A stretch of 64,000 nt of DNA from Agelaius tricolor (taxonomy: Eukaryota > Chordata > Aves > Passeriformes > Icteridae), in NCBI GenBank assembly GCA_023055355.1, contig JALJCS010000001.1, positions 68,117,381-68,181,380 of the forward strand. Direction: 5' to 3'. Both the position numbers and the translations under genes were made by a program. A model generated the notes under the pieces. That model was given only the letters and a program-made list of their open reading frames with translations. It was not told the origin of the DNA and did not search any database. Numbering within the stretch: position 1 is the stretch's first letter; each line of letters starts with the position of its first letter. This document shows positions 25,618-39,324 of the stretch, in pieces.

Positions 25618-28600
25618 TTTCTTTGAGACCCATGCTGTCTCAAGATCTGAACTGGGAAAAGGAGTCAGCCAAGTGCCACTTTCTGTGAGATGGTTATGCA
25701 AAGCTGGGGGGTTGTTTGCCAGCTGCTTTTTTTTTTTATTAGAAGACAATCCTACTCTGGGCTGTGAAGAGAAATGGGGAAAATTTGATCTTTGGCACAG
25801 AAACAGATATACAGGTAAACCCCACTGCCTACCTCAGTGTGAGGAATGTAAGCATGCATTCTTTATTGATAAGGTACAGAAGAGCACATGTGCCTGCTTT
25901 AAGATTGTGAGGAAGAATGAGAAACAGAGCCAACACGATGACAGAAGTTATTGCAGCTCTGATAGCCCCACTTAGACTGTACACTGTAAATGCAGGCACT
26001 TCCATATACTGATGTTGAAAGGATATTATTGCTGGCCACTGAAAGCCTGTCTTTGCTTCTGTCATATATTTCTAGCAGACTAGCCCTGGCAGGGCACTGT
26101 GATACAATGTGAGCATGCTATCAGAAGCAAAGCTCCAGGTGAAAGGCAAAGTCAACTCTGCCACACAGACAGCAGCTGCATATTGCTCAGTGATGGATGC
26201 CAAGCAGCTTGGCAGATAGGTAAGTCAGTGTGTCAAGGGGCAGTAATCACAGTATTTTTGTGGTTTCACAACTGCTAGTACAGCTGCCCACCTGCTTTGC
26301 TTTGCAGCTATTTCATTGGTTTGTCTACATGAAGTGAAATATACTTGCATCTTTTTATGTTATATTTACTGTTTTATAGCCCAGTTTGGCAGATTGGAAG
26401 AGTAGGTGGAAGTAAGGTCATTTCCCTCCTTACTTCAGCAGGGATTTTGAAATAAGAGAATTTCCTTCGGTGTATCCCAAAGCATTAAATGTCAGTGGAG
26501 CATAAGGAGAGCTGGAACTGGATCTTTTGGAATGCTTAATTAACACTATGTGGGACAAAGTAACCTTTTTCATTAGCTAACAGTTTTCCATTACTGCTCA
26601 TTTAAACTTTTCAAGCACTGGGTTAAAAGGTGCTTGTCTGAATAATTTGAGTGATAAAATGTCAAGTGTGCTTTCAGCTAATGTGCATTAGGAGAAGCAT
26701 GGCTTATGGCTAGCTGGGGCAGTAAAGTCTTGCCAGATGAGCTGCTCTTGTCTGAGTTCATCCGGCTATGTTCTTTGGAGAATACATATGACACAGCCTG
26801 TTATCTTGTAGCATTGTGTTGTGCAGGAAGATGACACTCTGCCTTTCAAAAAGCAGCTGTTTCCCTCTTTGTTCCTGCAGCAGGAAGCCTTGTCTTTATG
26901 TCTGCCTTTTCAATACTGTTGTATGATGACATGATTAGAAAGGTGCAGGTTCTCTACTGCCTGGTGTAGGGAAAAAAGCCACTTTGCTTACATTTTCCTG
27001 TTTTTCTAGCAAAACTTTTTCAACCACTGTTAAGTGGAGGTTACTGCTTAAATGATGGCCCTTTCTCTACTACCAGACTTGGCTGTGCATTTCTGCAGAC
27101 ATAGTTCCAGCAATGCTAATGAACATGTGGCTGGGCCATGATCTGGGTCAAGGAACTGACCCCAGCAGAAATTAATCTGCTTGAAAAAAAGGAAGTGGTT
27201 TTGAAGCTGCAGCCTCAGGAGCTATGAATTGACACCTCTCACCTTATTGGATTCAGGAATGTGCAATTTCACAGTAAGGATGATTGCTCTTTCCTTTTCA
27301 CTGCTAGGCATTTATTAAATTCCAGGTATGCAAAGTGATACTTGTAGCGCTTTAATTAAAAAATATGCTGGGAGTTCCTCCAGGATAGGGATGGACCCTC
27401 TTTATGTGAGATGAAATACACTGGGGTCTGAGGAGGAAGAAAGATCATTTCAGCAGTAGTGAATGAGAAGGTGCAATAGGTAGAATCACTGAAAGTAGTA
27501 CTGTATCAACTTAGGAAATATTAATATTATTGCAAATCATGCTAAAGCTCTATCAGGTTCCATACCCTCATGATTGCCTTTAAGGTAATCTCAGAGAAAT
27601 AATTTAGCAATATATAATTATATACAGATTATTTATTGCATATCACACCTCGTGACATTCTCCTATCTTTCCTCTGATCCTTGTTTTGGGCTTCCTGGTT
27701 AGTAAATAGCATTGTATCTTCAAGTTAAATAAACTGCTTTTCCATTAATTTGCTTAATAGCATTCAATGCTTGTCTTAGATTACTGGCATCTAAACACAG
27801 CATAGCAACACGTTCTGTTATGTAAGCTCCTCATATGTAAAAATAAAGGGCTTTTGCGTGTTCAGACTCGCTGTCCAATTTCCCTGTGTTTCTCATAGTA
27901 TATATTTTATGAAAAATTGTGAGTAATCATTCTGAATTTATTTTCACTAGACTATTTGTACCTTCATGAAGCTCTGACAGTTCTGCCCTCAATCATCCCT
28001 TTGTAAAGGTGAGGATTTTTGGCCTGTGTAACTTTTCCTCAGACAGAAGCCACATGCCACTTCTGTGTCTTGTTTTCAAACATGATCTACATTGAACAGA
28101 CTCTGCCAGAGCTGCCATTCTGACTTCTGCCCACCACCTGTGAAGGGCTTTCAGTGGGGCCTTTTGGCTCTCATCCCCCAGCAAGGACAGTGAGTGTGGA
28201 CATGGGGGCTGTGTCCAGGCAGTGTGCTTTTGTCCCCTGCCAGTCACTGAGCAGTTGCAGACACTGAATTTCCTTTGCTGTCTTGCTGCCTTGTTATGCA
28301 GCAGTTCTGTATTGCAGCTGTGCAGTGGTGAGGTACAGCTACAAAAATGCAGTTTTAGTTTTAATGCCATGGATAACATTCTCATTAATGACCTTTTCCA
28401 CATCTGCTCTCACCATTTCCATGTAGTTTATGAACTACATGAACATATGTGAACACAGATTCCAGTGCACTCCCTGTGTGCAGTCTGCATCCCTGGCAGA
28501 CCCCATCTGCTATGAAACCCTCCACCTTTTACTATCCCCACTTCCCTTTCTCAGTGAGTTATCTTCATCTCATGATTTATTTTTTTTTTTAACCTGTGAC

Positions 28601-28629
28601 ATAGGAAACTTTAAAGGGGAAACTTTAGC
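25618..28629. other. Non-coding stretch, no gene recognised
   Basis: No recognisable gene, RNA or mobile element. The last 600 bp (from about 28,000) become more GC-rich and include a 136-codon minus-strand frame (27993-28403) without familiar motifs. The words GGAAACTTTA occur twice, 14 bp apart, at 28604 and 28618. Confidence 0.5.
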
Positions 28630-28990
28630 AGAGTTGCCCAGGCCCTGAGAGCACCCCTGGGACTTGTCCCTGCCTGGCTTCTGGGTCTGTCCATTTGATG
28701 CAGGTCCCACGGCTTCCCATTAGCTGTTGGGAACTTCAGCCCCTGCTCCACTGATGCCACAGTGGGCCTGATGTCCACCACCCACAGCCCTGCCATGAAC
28801 CATGCCCATCCTGGCCACAGACAAGGCCTTGTCCAAGCCTGGCCCCAGCCTCAGCTGGTCCATGTTCCCCAAGGTGGTGCCTGGTTCCCCAGGTCTGGAA
28901 CTGCACCAGCCCCTCCATTTTCCCTGCTCCTGGCTGAAGCAGTGGGATAAACCCCTGCCCCATGGACTCCCCCACACTGCTCTGCCCTGA
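28630..28990. other. GC-rich island, identity unknown
   Basis: About 360 bp with a GC content near 60% by eye, against roughly 40% around it, rich in CC, GG and CTG/CAG words but with few CpGs, so it is not a classic CpG island. Long frames are open on both strands (97 and 87 codons minus, two of 62 plus), which follows from the scarcity of A and T. A TATATAAA word lies just after it at about 29,020. It could be an unrecognised mobile element, an exon or isolated GC-biased DNA; nothing decides between these. Confidence 0.5.
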
Positions 28991-29914
28991 CAATAGCACT
29001 TGTCAATTCTCAAAACTGCCCTATATAAATTCCTTTTCCAAAGGCTGGATTGACTGCTCTTACTGTATTATGTAATTATCTACAAATGCTATTCTTATTG
29101 TAAATGACCAATTTAGCTGGTATGGAAATCAGCCTCATTTGTCAGGATTTTTCCTCTAAAACCTCATTCAATCTTGAAACAAAACTCTTAAATCTCTTAA
29201 AACAAACCTCTTAAGCTTTAGGACCAAGCTGAGTGACAAAGCTATGCACTGCAGTTAATAGCCAGGGTATTCACAGCTGAGATTGTTTTAGGACAGCTGT
29301 GACAATGTTATTTGTGATAACTTTTTCTTAATTTTGTTTTCTAAAGCTGTTGATATTTTAAACACCCCCTCAAACTTCCCTCTAGCAGAACCCTTGCAAA
29401 GAATTCAGTGGTGAATACTGATGCAAATCAATAATTTATCTTTTATTATACAACTCTATAGAGTGTCCTCGTACTTCAGATCTGAGTGCTGAAGACTCCG
29501 TTGTTACCTGGTTGGCGTTTTCAGAAAATATGAAGCTTCTATGTGACTAACAAGCTCTTTCTCAGAATAATTTTTGACACTGTGTTACACATTTACTGGC
29601 CTTTTTATTTGTCTTGGTTTTCTATTTCTTTCACAAAGTTCTATTTTTGAAGATGTCATGATGCCTTTCATAATTTCTTGTACTCTCCTTCTTAACTATA
29701 CTAACTATTCTGAAGGTTGTTAAAATCTTTTGATTGTGGTATGCATTTCTTCTGAACATCTCATTTTTATTTTATAAACTGTCACCAAGGCAACTGTAAG
29801 CATTTTTATCTTTTTAGCTGCTTCTTTTAATTTAACAAGCTTCCTAATTTTTAGTGAAGCCCGCCCTTTTTTTTTTTCCTCAGAAGTAAGCTACTACAGG
29901 GTTGAAAACCAGTG

Positions 29915-29987
29915 GAGTTTTTGTGGTTTGTTTGGGGTTTTTTGGGTTTTTTTTTGGGGGGGGGGGTTTGTTTTGGGTTTTTTGTGT
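29915..29987. repeat. T/G-rich tract with an 11-G run (quadruplex-prone)
   Basis: The tract alternates T-runs with GGGG, GGG, an uninterrupted run of 11 G (29956-29966) and a further GGG. Several G-runs this close on one strand can form a G-quadruplex. It is also a place where sequencing and assembly often fail. Confidence 0.75.
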
Positions 29988-32900
29988 TCTAGCACAAATG
30001 CTGAATCTGAACAGAGTGAATTGTTGTACAGAACAGAACCTGGGTACAATTCACCACTAAAATATGGGTATTTTCTTTTTTTATGACTTCACCAGCTAGT
30101 TACTTCAATAAGCAATTGGTTACAGAATCTAAATATTTTATTTCTGCATCACATCCTGTCATAAAATCTGAAGACTACCTCTGTTATCTGCCATCCTGCT
30201 CAGTCACTGGCATAACTCTGATGTATATATTTCAATGTCAATATAGAACTCTAATATATAGGTATTCCTTATAGTTCTCAATGCATTGAATTTATTGGCT
30301 TTCATCTCTTACAGTGCTCTGGACAACTGCACAATATTTTATCATTTGTTTACACTGTTATCCTTATTATCAGTGTTGCACAGGTTGTCTTGCTTTCATT
30401 TGCTTTCAGAATGCCTATTACATGGAAACAGATGTTTGAGTTTATTTTACTTTGCTTAAAAACACTCACCTAGTGGTTTTTTTCAGCTGTTGCTGATAAT
30501 CAGTTAACTTCTGCATGATCATGCGTGAATAATGCTGCTGTCCTATCATCTTCCCTTCTTCTGTAGCTTAAAAACCACCCTGAACATTTCCCATTTCTGG
30601 GAACTCTGGTTGCAGATTGTTTTGCAATCATTTTATATTTAAATCTGTGTTAAGATGCCTTCCCATTTGTAGGACCTCCGTGCCCGCAGCTTTAGCACTG
30701 TTCAGGTGAAGAGTTTGTGCAAAGTATCTGCAGAAGCTTCCAAGTCATTTGGCCATGGAAGAATTGTTCAGTGGAGACAGACTGCACTTAATAGCCACCT
30801 CAGCTCTTGTAATAGTGCTAAGCCTCTCTCTGTCTGTTGATGACAGCTTCAGCCTAATTGCTGGCTACGTTTTCTATGCACTGCTATTAAAGAGGCACGG
30901 GTTTCTCTGCAGTTGCCTGGCATGTCAAATCATTTCTTTACAACAGAGCTTATCATTGTAATGCCTAGACAGCCCCACTGATGTTTCCCAAAAGTCCCTT
31001 TAGCACATGTGCAGTTCTAAATCCATTCCCTGATGTGCTGGGTGCAGCAATTGCTGGAGAGGAGGGATAACTTGCTGTGCCCCATCTGCCTAGCATGCTC
31101 TGACAGCCATATCTGGCAGCTGGGTCATGGTACATGTAACTGAGGGAGGGTGGTTCCTGGGTCTTTTATTTATTTCATACTTGTTGTGGGGCATTAGAAA
31201 TGGTTGAAGAAGTGACAAGGTGTCACTGTTTTCACTGCCTCAGCTGCTTCTGGGGGCTTATGCAGCTGCACAGCTGGATGTCCAGGGGATGAAATGGAAG
31301 CTGTGCTCTTGGCTCCTTTCCAACTGGCTCCAAATGTACTTGAGAAACTTCCATGTGATAGTTAATGTAGCACCTGCTCAACAAACAAAACCCAAGTTTC
31401 CCCTCCTCTGCTATACTGTACATCTGTTATTTTGCTGACATGGAAACTAGTGTAACAGTTAGATTCATTGCTTGCCCTTAAAGCTGATTCCAGCTAAGCT
31501 GAAAAGACCTTAGTGTGTTTCCTCAGTGATTGTTTAGGCTGCAGCACAAATCAAGTAGTTCTCCCTCCAATGAGATTTGTTCTACACTGCAATTGCACTT
31601 GCATGTGTATGTTTGTGCTCGATGTAAGACTGAGAGGCAGCATTTTCTCCTGGCCAAATATAGACTCCAGCTCTCAGCAGAGGCATGTTTACTTTTGGAG
31701 TTCTGGGCCCAGGTCTAATTAGAGATCAGAGAGACCAAGTATGCAAATGTCTGAAGAAGATGGGCACAACCTCACCCTTCCTTTTCCCTTTATGCCTTCT
31801 CTGTTGGGATTTACTGGGACATTCTAAGTATCCCAGCAGTTTCAGGCAGCTGTTATTAACAAAATCTGCCAGAGAATGCTTCCTTTTTCTCCACAAACTT
31901 GGAATTTCTCCCTTCAGAAAATCCCACTACTTCAAGGTCAGGACAGGGAGCAATCATTCCTGAAGGAGTGACAAGGTTAAAGTCCAAGTTCTCTCTCACT
32001 CCTTGGGGCCCCCATGGCTGTTATTTACTACGGCTCTGTGACTGTTAATAACCTGCACTCCAAAGACTTGCATTCTGTAGGGTCACTCATGTGCTAAAGA
32101 CAAATACATACCTAAAACTGGACGCTAGGTGGTTAATTACTGGAAACTGTCTCTTTCTGACTTCACTTTAAGTAATTTCATATTTTTGTAGTATGTTTTA
32201 GACCTTCTGCAACTCAGAAAGCTTAGCTTTGAAATTAACGAGGATTAGATAATACTCTGAAGCATAAATCTAAAGCATGTTGCATTTTGCAAGGTTTTGA
32301 TTCCCAGTATAAGCACTGTGTTTTGCATGGTTCCCTAAAAGATATATTGTTCTCAAGTTGCTATTTTGCAGCAATCAAGTACAGCATGGTAAGAAAGATG
32401 CAATGAGCAATCAGTTTGCCTTTCTTTTATTCTTTTGCATTATTTTGTTTTAGATTAGTACTAAATCGCCATTTTATTCTGTGCCCTCATCAGGAAATCA
32501 TCCCAGAGATACTTTCAGAATGTAAACAAACCCATTATGGTCAAGTTTTTTGATACATCAAACAAAAATAAATTCCTAAAGACTCTCGTGGCTCTGGAAA
32601 TTAGTAGAATACCTTGATATCAGTTACACCAAAATTAGAGCTCCTCAGTAAGTGTAAAAATTTTCTTTTTGGAAACTCTGAATAATACAGAAAGGGACTG
32701 AGTGAGAACAGTTCTGTACTTTACAATAAATTTTCACTCAGATATCAGCATTGTTTTTCCTTCTTGCCTGTTTTTGGCATGGCTGCCCTGAACCAAATGC
32801 AGTAGTGAGAATTTTCTTATTGCTCAGAAAACTGTCTCCATGAAACCACTTACCTAGGATGTAAAAAAGTCTTAGTGTAGTCCTAACAACTGGCAAACAA

Positions 32901-35900
32901 AGAATGTGACTGCTTCCCTGCAAGCCTTCATGTGTAATGAACCAGCTCCAATTCATTTTGCATTCACTTTTGTTAGAAATCATGAGCTCTGGTTATTTAC
33001 GAAGTTTGAGCACCCTATTTTGACATTTAAATTATTTTGGCTCTTTGAAAGGCAGGAATTCACTTCTAGCAAAGGCAAAATTTTTTTATTGTGCTTTTGT
33101 TAGAGAAGTTATGGCATGACCCCAGTGGCTCAGTTTCAGGAAAGATTGTGTTGTTCCCTGCCGTGCAATGAAATGCAGTAGGTGAAAAAGAGGACACAAT
33201 CTGGGGACAAGGAGCCTTGAAGGGGCCTGTCCAGGTACCTTGTGACCAGCTGCTGAGGAAAGGTACAGTGCCCACCATCAGCTCAGGCAGACACTAGGGA
33301 ATTATGCAGCCCTGTTTAATCTTCAGGGCATCAGTCCAGCCCCAGTGGGACAGAAAAAAATCTTTGCAAGTGCTTTAGTTAGATCGCAGCACAAACCTGC
33401 AGCTTAGTGACTCTTGCTAATTAGGATTCTGTGCTACTGTGTGGTTTTATACCCTCCCTACCAATAATGTCAATCTATGCTAAAAGCAGAATTTGTTCCA
33501 CAAAAAATTTCCTTTTGAAAGCAGGGTGGTTGAAGAGGCACCCTTGCCATTTGTTCATGCTGCTTAAACAATGGTGTCCCACTAAGATGGAAACATTATT
33601 TTTCTTCCCATTGCTATTTTTTGCTACCAAGTGTAATAGCAGAGCACGAGCCATCTATCTTTTAGCAAGAACTTGGTTTTTTTTTCAGGATATGGAGCTT
33701 AGTTATTCAAAAGAAAGCAAGATACAGCTTTGCATAACTATTGAGGTTCTTTTCAGAGGTTAATTTGTTACGTCACATAGATTATCTGCTCAAATACTGT
33801 ACATTCCCTTACCCTAAGGCACAGAGGTTCATTAAATGAGCTAGGCAGTGAAAGAACCAGACTTTTTCTAATACAGTTTCTAAGCCTCCTGGCAGTTCTG
33901 TACAAAATATCCTTCCCATGCTCTCAGTTATGCAGTGTTCCAAAAGGGACCCACTGTGCATCTGTCATAAGCATTTTCCAGTGTCACTAGTAATAAGGAT
34001 TAACCTCTCTATGCCTAGCTCCTGAGAGCTGGCTTTTTATGGAGACATAAAGAATGTCTGGGGGGAGAAAGCAAGGCTATACTGGTGCAGGATCCTTGGC
34101 TTTAGCACCCACATTCCCAGGTGACTGGACAGACCCTGAATTAGTTGACCTTCAAGGTACAGTGAAATGCCAGTCAATTTACTCAGCCTTGTGCCTAAGG
34201 GAGGTAATTGTAGGATTTGGAAACATATTAAATAACAGTGCTCAAGGATGAGACACTATCTAAACCATCACTTTGTCAATTAACTATGAAAATTGTCTGA
34301 AAGTTTTTCAGGAGTAGAGGAACTGTGTGGGGTGGATTATACAACTCCCCAAACAAATAAATAAATAAAACTTTATGTTCCAATGACAAAGTTAGTGAAC
34401 TCCTGCTGAATTGTTAGAAAACCATTGGAACAGTATAATTTGTTAATATAGCCCATAAAACTGGACAACTGAAGTTGCCTTATCCTAGCCCACCCCACAG
34501 TATTTGTAGTGCGCTAAATTCACTCTCCCCTGGCATAGGAAGCAGCACAAAAAGCTACCAGAAACTGATGTTTCTGGTGGTTCAGCACTGGCTCTCCCAG
34601 CCTGAGCTATGACCCTTCTCAAACCAACAAACTACAATTTTCCCTAAATGTGCCAAAAAAGCTACTCCTGCATTGGGGAAGGGACTCTGAAGGTGCCAGA
34701 AGGTGACGTCTGCTCCTGGGTGAGTCTCGCTCAGTAACAATCAGAGCTCGAAGCTGGTGTTTGTGAAGTGAACTTGGTCAGCTTGTGTGCAGCATTTTTG
34801 TTTCTCTGCTCTCCACTTTTGTTTTCACCATTCTCCTGAGCTGTAGTCCACAGTGGGAGGGAGTAGGCAATTTCTCTGAACCTCTGTAGCCCCAAAACTG
34901 GGCATAGCTGCAAACATTTTGCTTCTGGACTTACTCCCTCTCCCCTGCTTCCAAGGTCCTCAGTTGCTCCAGAAGAAGTTTCCTGTTTGCCATTCAATCA
35001 CACAGGACAGAGCAAGGTCAAAGTTTCATCCCCAGAGTAATTAAGGATGCCAGGGCCAGTGAGTAATGCTTCAGGCATCTGCCTGGACATCTTTGCTGGT
35101 TTGTAATGCATTCTCTAGGGACAATCTGCTTGTTAGAGCTCAACTTCTCTTTTTTAAAATTCTTTTGGTTGAACCACTTGAACAAATATTCTTTAAGAAA
35201 TGGACTACTTTGCTTTCTTGAAAATAGCAGTTATGCAAGCAGGAATAACTAGTAACTGTGGCAGCAGAACTGTTTTGCACGAATGTGACCTAAATTTCTT
35301 TAACCTGAGGCTTTAGTTGGTTTCAATACATGAACCTGAAGGCAAAATGAAACTATGATATTTCTTGTTGTTTCATGAGGTATTTTCACCTCTTTAAAAT
35401 CCCATCAGAAAAATCAGGCTTAATGTAGGAATCTGTAACTATGAAAAGCTGAAGTAGTAAAAAGGAAGATATTTATAAATACCCTGTTACCAGTATATAA
35501 CCTCCATATGAAACCTCTGAAGGTATTCTTATTTCTGATTAAGGAGTGGCTGGACTAATCACAAATAGTCAGGGATTGGTAGTTTGATTCAATTAAGCAG
35601 CATGTTATAAAATATGTTAATATTTTTCTGTCTTTCTGAAGGATCTATATAAATATAGCAGTGTTACTAGCTGTTGTACTCCTCACCGGCAGCTCATCTC
35701 TTATTCAAATGGATGAGTAACAGTGGGTGGAATTCTCAATTCTTTATTCTTTCCAAGTTCACTGAATTATTCTTTACCTCATTTTTTTGATGAAAATGCT
35801 CTCATTATGTATTCAGTGATATGCATTCATAGCAAGGCATCCTCTGTGTTTTGATAAAGTTACTAAAATGAAAGCTAATTATTGACCCTGCTGAATAGCA

Positions 35901-36659
35901 GCTGTATGTAGATCACGAGCAAGATACATTGATGTATCTCGTCTTTTTTTAAAGAAACACATACCTTCCACATCAGAATCCTCTGGCTGGGAGTTAATGC
36001 ATGCACAGGCCTTCAGTTCTTAACACTAACTTGTCTGAGTAAATACAGGTTCAGCCACCACTATGTTAATGAACTCAAGCACTCCTAATGATTTTGGAAT
36101 TGGTTTATATACTGAGATACCTGGACTGCTTTATTTACTGGAGCTAGCTGGCAGGGTTTGCTAAGCCTAAAGGCTGTGGGCTTTTGTGTATGTGTGCACT
36201 AGACATCCATGGCAGATTCTCAAATTGCATTGACTTTGTTGCCAAGATGGCAGGCAGCTGTCAATGTGGACACTGGCAAACACAGATGGAGCGAGTCATT
36301 CAGGAAGGGGTGTGATATTTGACAATTCAGACTTCCAAGGGGCTTAGCAGTTCAGCAGCTACCACAGCCCCATGTTGTCTCATTCTCAGATCAGCATAAC
36401 GAATCATGCCTGGGAGACCAAGCTAATCCCTTTCAGGTTCCCTGGACTGTAGATCTTTCTGAATTTTCCTTTCTTTAGCCCTTTGTTTTCCTTTTGCTTT
36501 GTACTGAAAGCTAGCTACAACAGCAAGAATGTATTAGGCTACTTGGAATACTGTCTTCAATTCATCTTGTCCTGCTGGCACATGGCACAAGCTGCACAAT
36601 GAAGAAACTCCTGCCTCACTTCTGGAATGAGTCAACAAGAGGGTTTATAAAATGCGGCG

Positions 36660-36702
36660 TCTATGCATGCACACATGCACACAAACACACATGCATAGGC
36701 TG
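36660..36702. repeat. Imperfect CA/ATGCACA microsatellite
   Basis: TATGCATGCACACATGCACA and its continuation form alternating purine-pyrimidine sequence with two partial 8-bp units, followed by CACACATGCATAGG. Such tracts can adopt left-handed DNA. Confidence 0.65.
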
Positions 36703-39307
36703 GAGTTGCTGTTGTCTTGGCTTGAGGGTAGATGCAAATCTAGTTTTTGAAGCCACCATTTGCCAAAAGGCTGCAAAATCTGCCCCTGTCAATTCAAGGA
36801 CTTATTAACCACTTCCCAAGTACTTCCACGTCTCCCAGCGTATGGCATGCAGGTGGCCTTCTCCAGCTGGTTAGATGCGCCATTCATCACTTCAAAAGCA
36901 GTTATAATGCCCTCTTCTGCACTCAGTCAGAAGGAGGATCCCATCCCATTCCTGGAAAATGCAGCTTGGGGTGGGCACTCTTCTCCTTGTATGAACAACT
37001 CCCATTGTATCTTATAGCAAGGAGGTACGAGATGTTTGAGGATTAATCCTCTCCTCACTAAGACACATCTGTTGTCTACTAGATTAGAGAAAGGGGCCTC
37101 AAATACTCTCTGCACCTCGGGCCTTTGCCTGTCAGTACAACTCTATCCTGCCTTGACTCTGCAGTGATTTCTCCCAAGCATGTGACTATTAGGTAGATGT
37201 TGGGTAGCAAAATGCACTGTATATCCCCTGCTATGATTAAGCAGTGTCTGAGTAAATTTGGATGGCTGGACAAAATACTGGCTTTATTACACCTTGGCTG
37301 TGGTGGTATAAGCCATCAGCTGCAGAGAGTTGTTCCATGCTAAGTAGGCTTGAATATCTCATTTTAAAAATAAAGAAATATAGAATTCCTAAATTAAAGC
37401 CAGATTTGGATTACCCCATAAAGATTAAAGGTAATTTCAAGCCTTTTACACTTCTTCAGCATAACTTCAGCCATTTGCAATTGGACTAGAATTCTCCAAA
37501 ACCTCTCTGATTTGTATCAAACTGTTCTCGTTTACCCAGTGTTTGAATCTGACACAGAATATTCAATAGCCACAAAGCTCCTGGTTTTCCTATTCAAATA
37601 GTTGGGAGGGTGTGCTGTCTGCTTTAGGAACTATGCTCAGAAATGTTGCTATCTACTTTTGAAGTGGTTATTTCCAAAACTCTGCCCTCATGAGAGTGTA
37701 CTGACTATAAAATCATATCAACTTTGCATGCCAACTATAAGGTTAAAAGGTGATAGTCTCTGAGATTCTGATAACAGTGATAGTGCTCTGGGAACCCCTT
37801 CTTTGCTAGAAGGAGGCAACAAGAATCTTTGTAGCTGAAACTAGGCCAACATGAGTAATTGATTTTATTGGTTCAGCAGTAGAATTTAAAAATAACAATA
37901 AAAGTAGAAAAGATCAAAGGGAATTTAAAAAAAAAAAAAAGTGACAAAGCAAAACACCCAAAAATGTCATTTTGTGTTGCATGGGCTGTTCTATTCCACT
38001 TGAAATGAAATACTTAATTTTTTCAGGAATATGAAAAATAATAAGCAAAGCAGGATGCATTAGTGTTACAAAATGTTCAGAAATAATTGCCCAGCTTCAC
38101 TTCGATGGTTAGATGAAATGCATCACTAGTAAAAGTGAAAAACTGAGAATAAATGGCCAAATGACCTCTGAGAAAGGAGTTTGGAGCAGCATTTAACACT
38201 AATACACTTGATTCTATCATTCTTTAATACATAAGCATAAGAATGGATCTTAATATGATGGAGAGTCTCCATGATGGTATAAATCACAACAAACAAACAC
38301 AAATAATAATGATTAAAAACTAATTTTCTTATGTTGTGTTCAGTAAGAATTTCCTATCTCCAATTAGTTTGCAGACAAAGCAGGTATTTTCAGTGTGGTT
38401 ATACTTTCGCTTCTCAAAGGATTTGCACATTAAAAATAGAAAAATTCTCATGTTTGAATCATCAGAAGAGTCAGGCTTAGTATCAATCTGAAGCCACATC
38501 TAGTTTCAGAGGGACATTGTCTTTATGAGCCTCATAATGGAAATTTGAACAAAGCTTGAATAAAGATTTTGTGCTTGTTAAAGCACATTGAAGCATTGCA
38601 AGTTAGGAGGAAGGGAATTGTAAGCCACATCATGATTATATATGAACCACCATACTCACAAAGTTTCTCTCCTGCTATTCCTTGTTTAGCAACTTGTCTT
38701 AAAAGAGGAGGGCTTCAGGTCTGTTTGATGTTGCTTGTTGCCTAAATTTTATTTAGGTTTAAATTACAGAACCAGAGGGAAAAAAAGAGACTTCAAGAAA
38801 TCCCCCAGTGAACTCCATTGGCCCCAAACAGCCCATGTTTCTGAGACAATCAGTCCGTGGTGTGGGCAACAACAGAGGCTTTGATATTACTTTTTTTCAG
38901 GGTTATTTGCTATGCTCATTTAGCTGGTTGACTGGTTCCACCTCTTCTCCTCTTTTGTCATTAGTTGCTACGTTAGGGAGATTGTTTGTTTGTTTTCCTT
39001 CATTGATTCTGTGCTGATTTTGCACTGCTCACTTTGACTGTGGGAATCTGCCTCAGATAAATATGATTATTGCCCTATGAGTATTCTAGCCAGTATTAGG
39101 CCAGATTCACTATTAGATGTTTGCAGGGGAGCAGCTAAACTATGCATGAATATAATCTCTAGACAAAATACATGCTGGCATCACAGTTTTTAGTTAATCA
39201 GTGCACTTGTAAAAGAGTGTATTTTAAAGTTTGAGATGATGTTGAAGTGGACAGGGTGAGGTCTAGTGCACCTGAAATTAGTGACTGGATTGGCTACAGT
39301 GGTTAGC

Positions 39308-39324
39308 AAAAAAAAAAAAAAAAA
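39308..39324. repeat. Poly-A run
   Basis: Seventeen consecutive A. No upstream gene-like sequence or flanking duplication suggests a retrocopy. Similar runs occur at 37927-37940, 48695-48707, 48992-49006 and 58702-58713. Confidence 0.85.

Noticed and set aside
34700..34730. CRE-like TGACGTCT and donor-like GGGTGAGT as a promoter and first exon
   Set aside because: No supporting TATA box, CpG cluster or open frame, and the 88-codon minus-strand frame nearby has no known motif.
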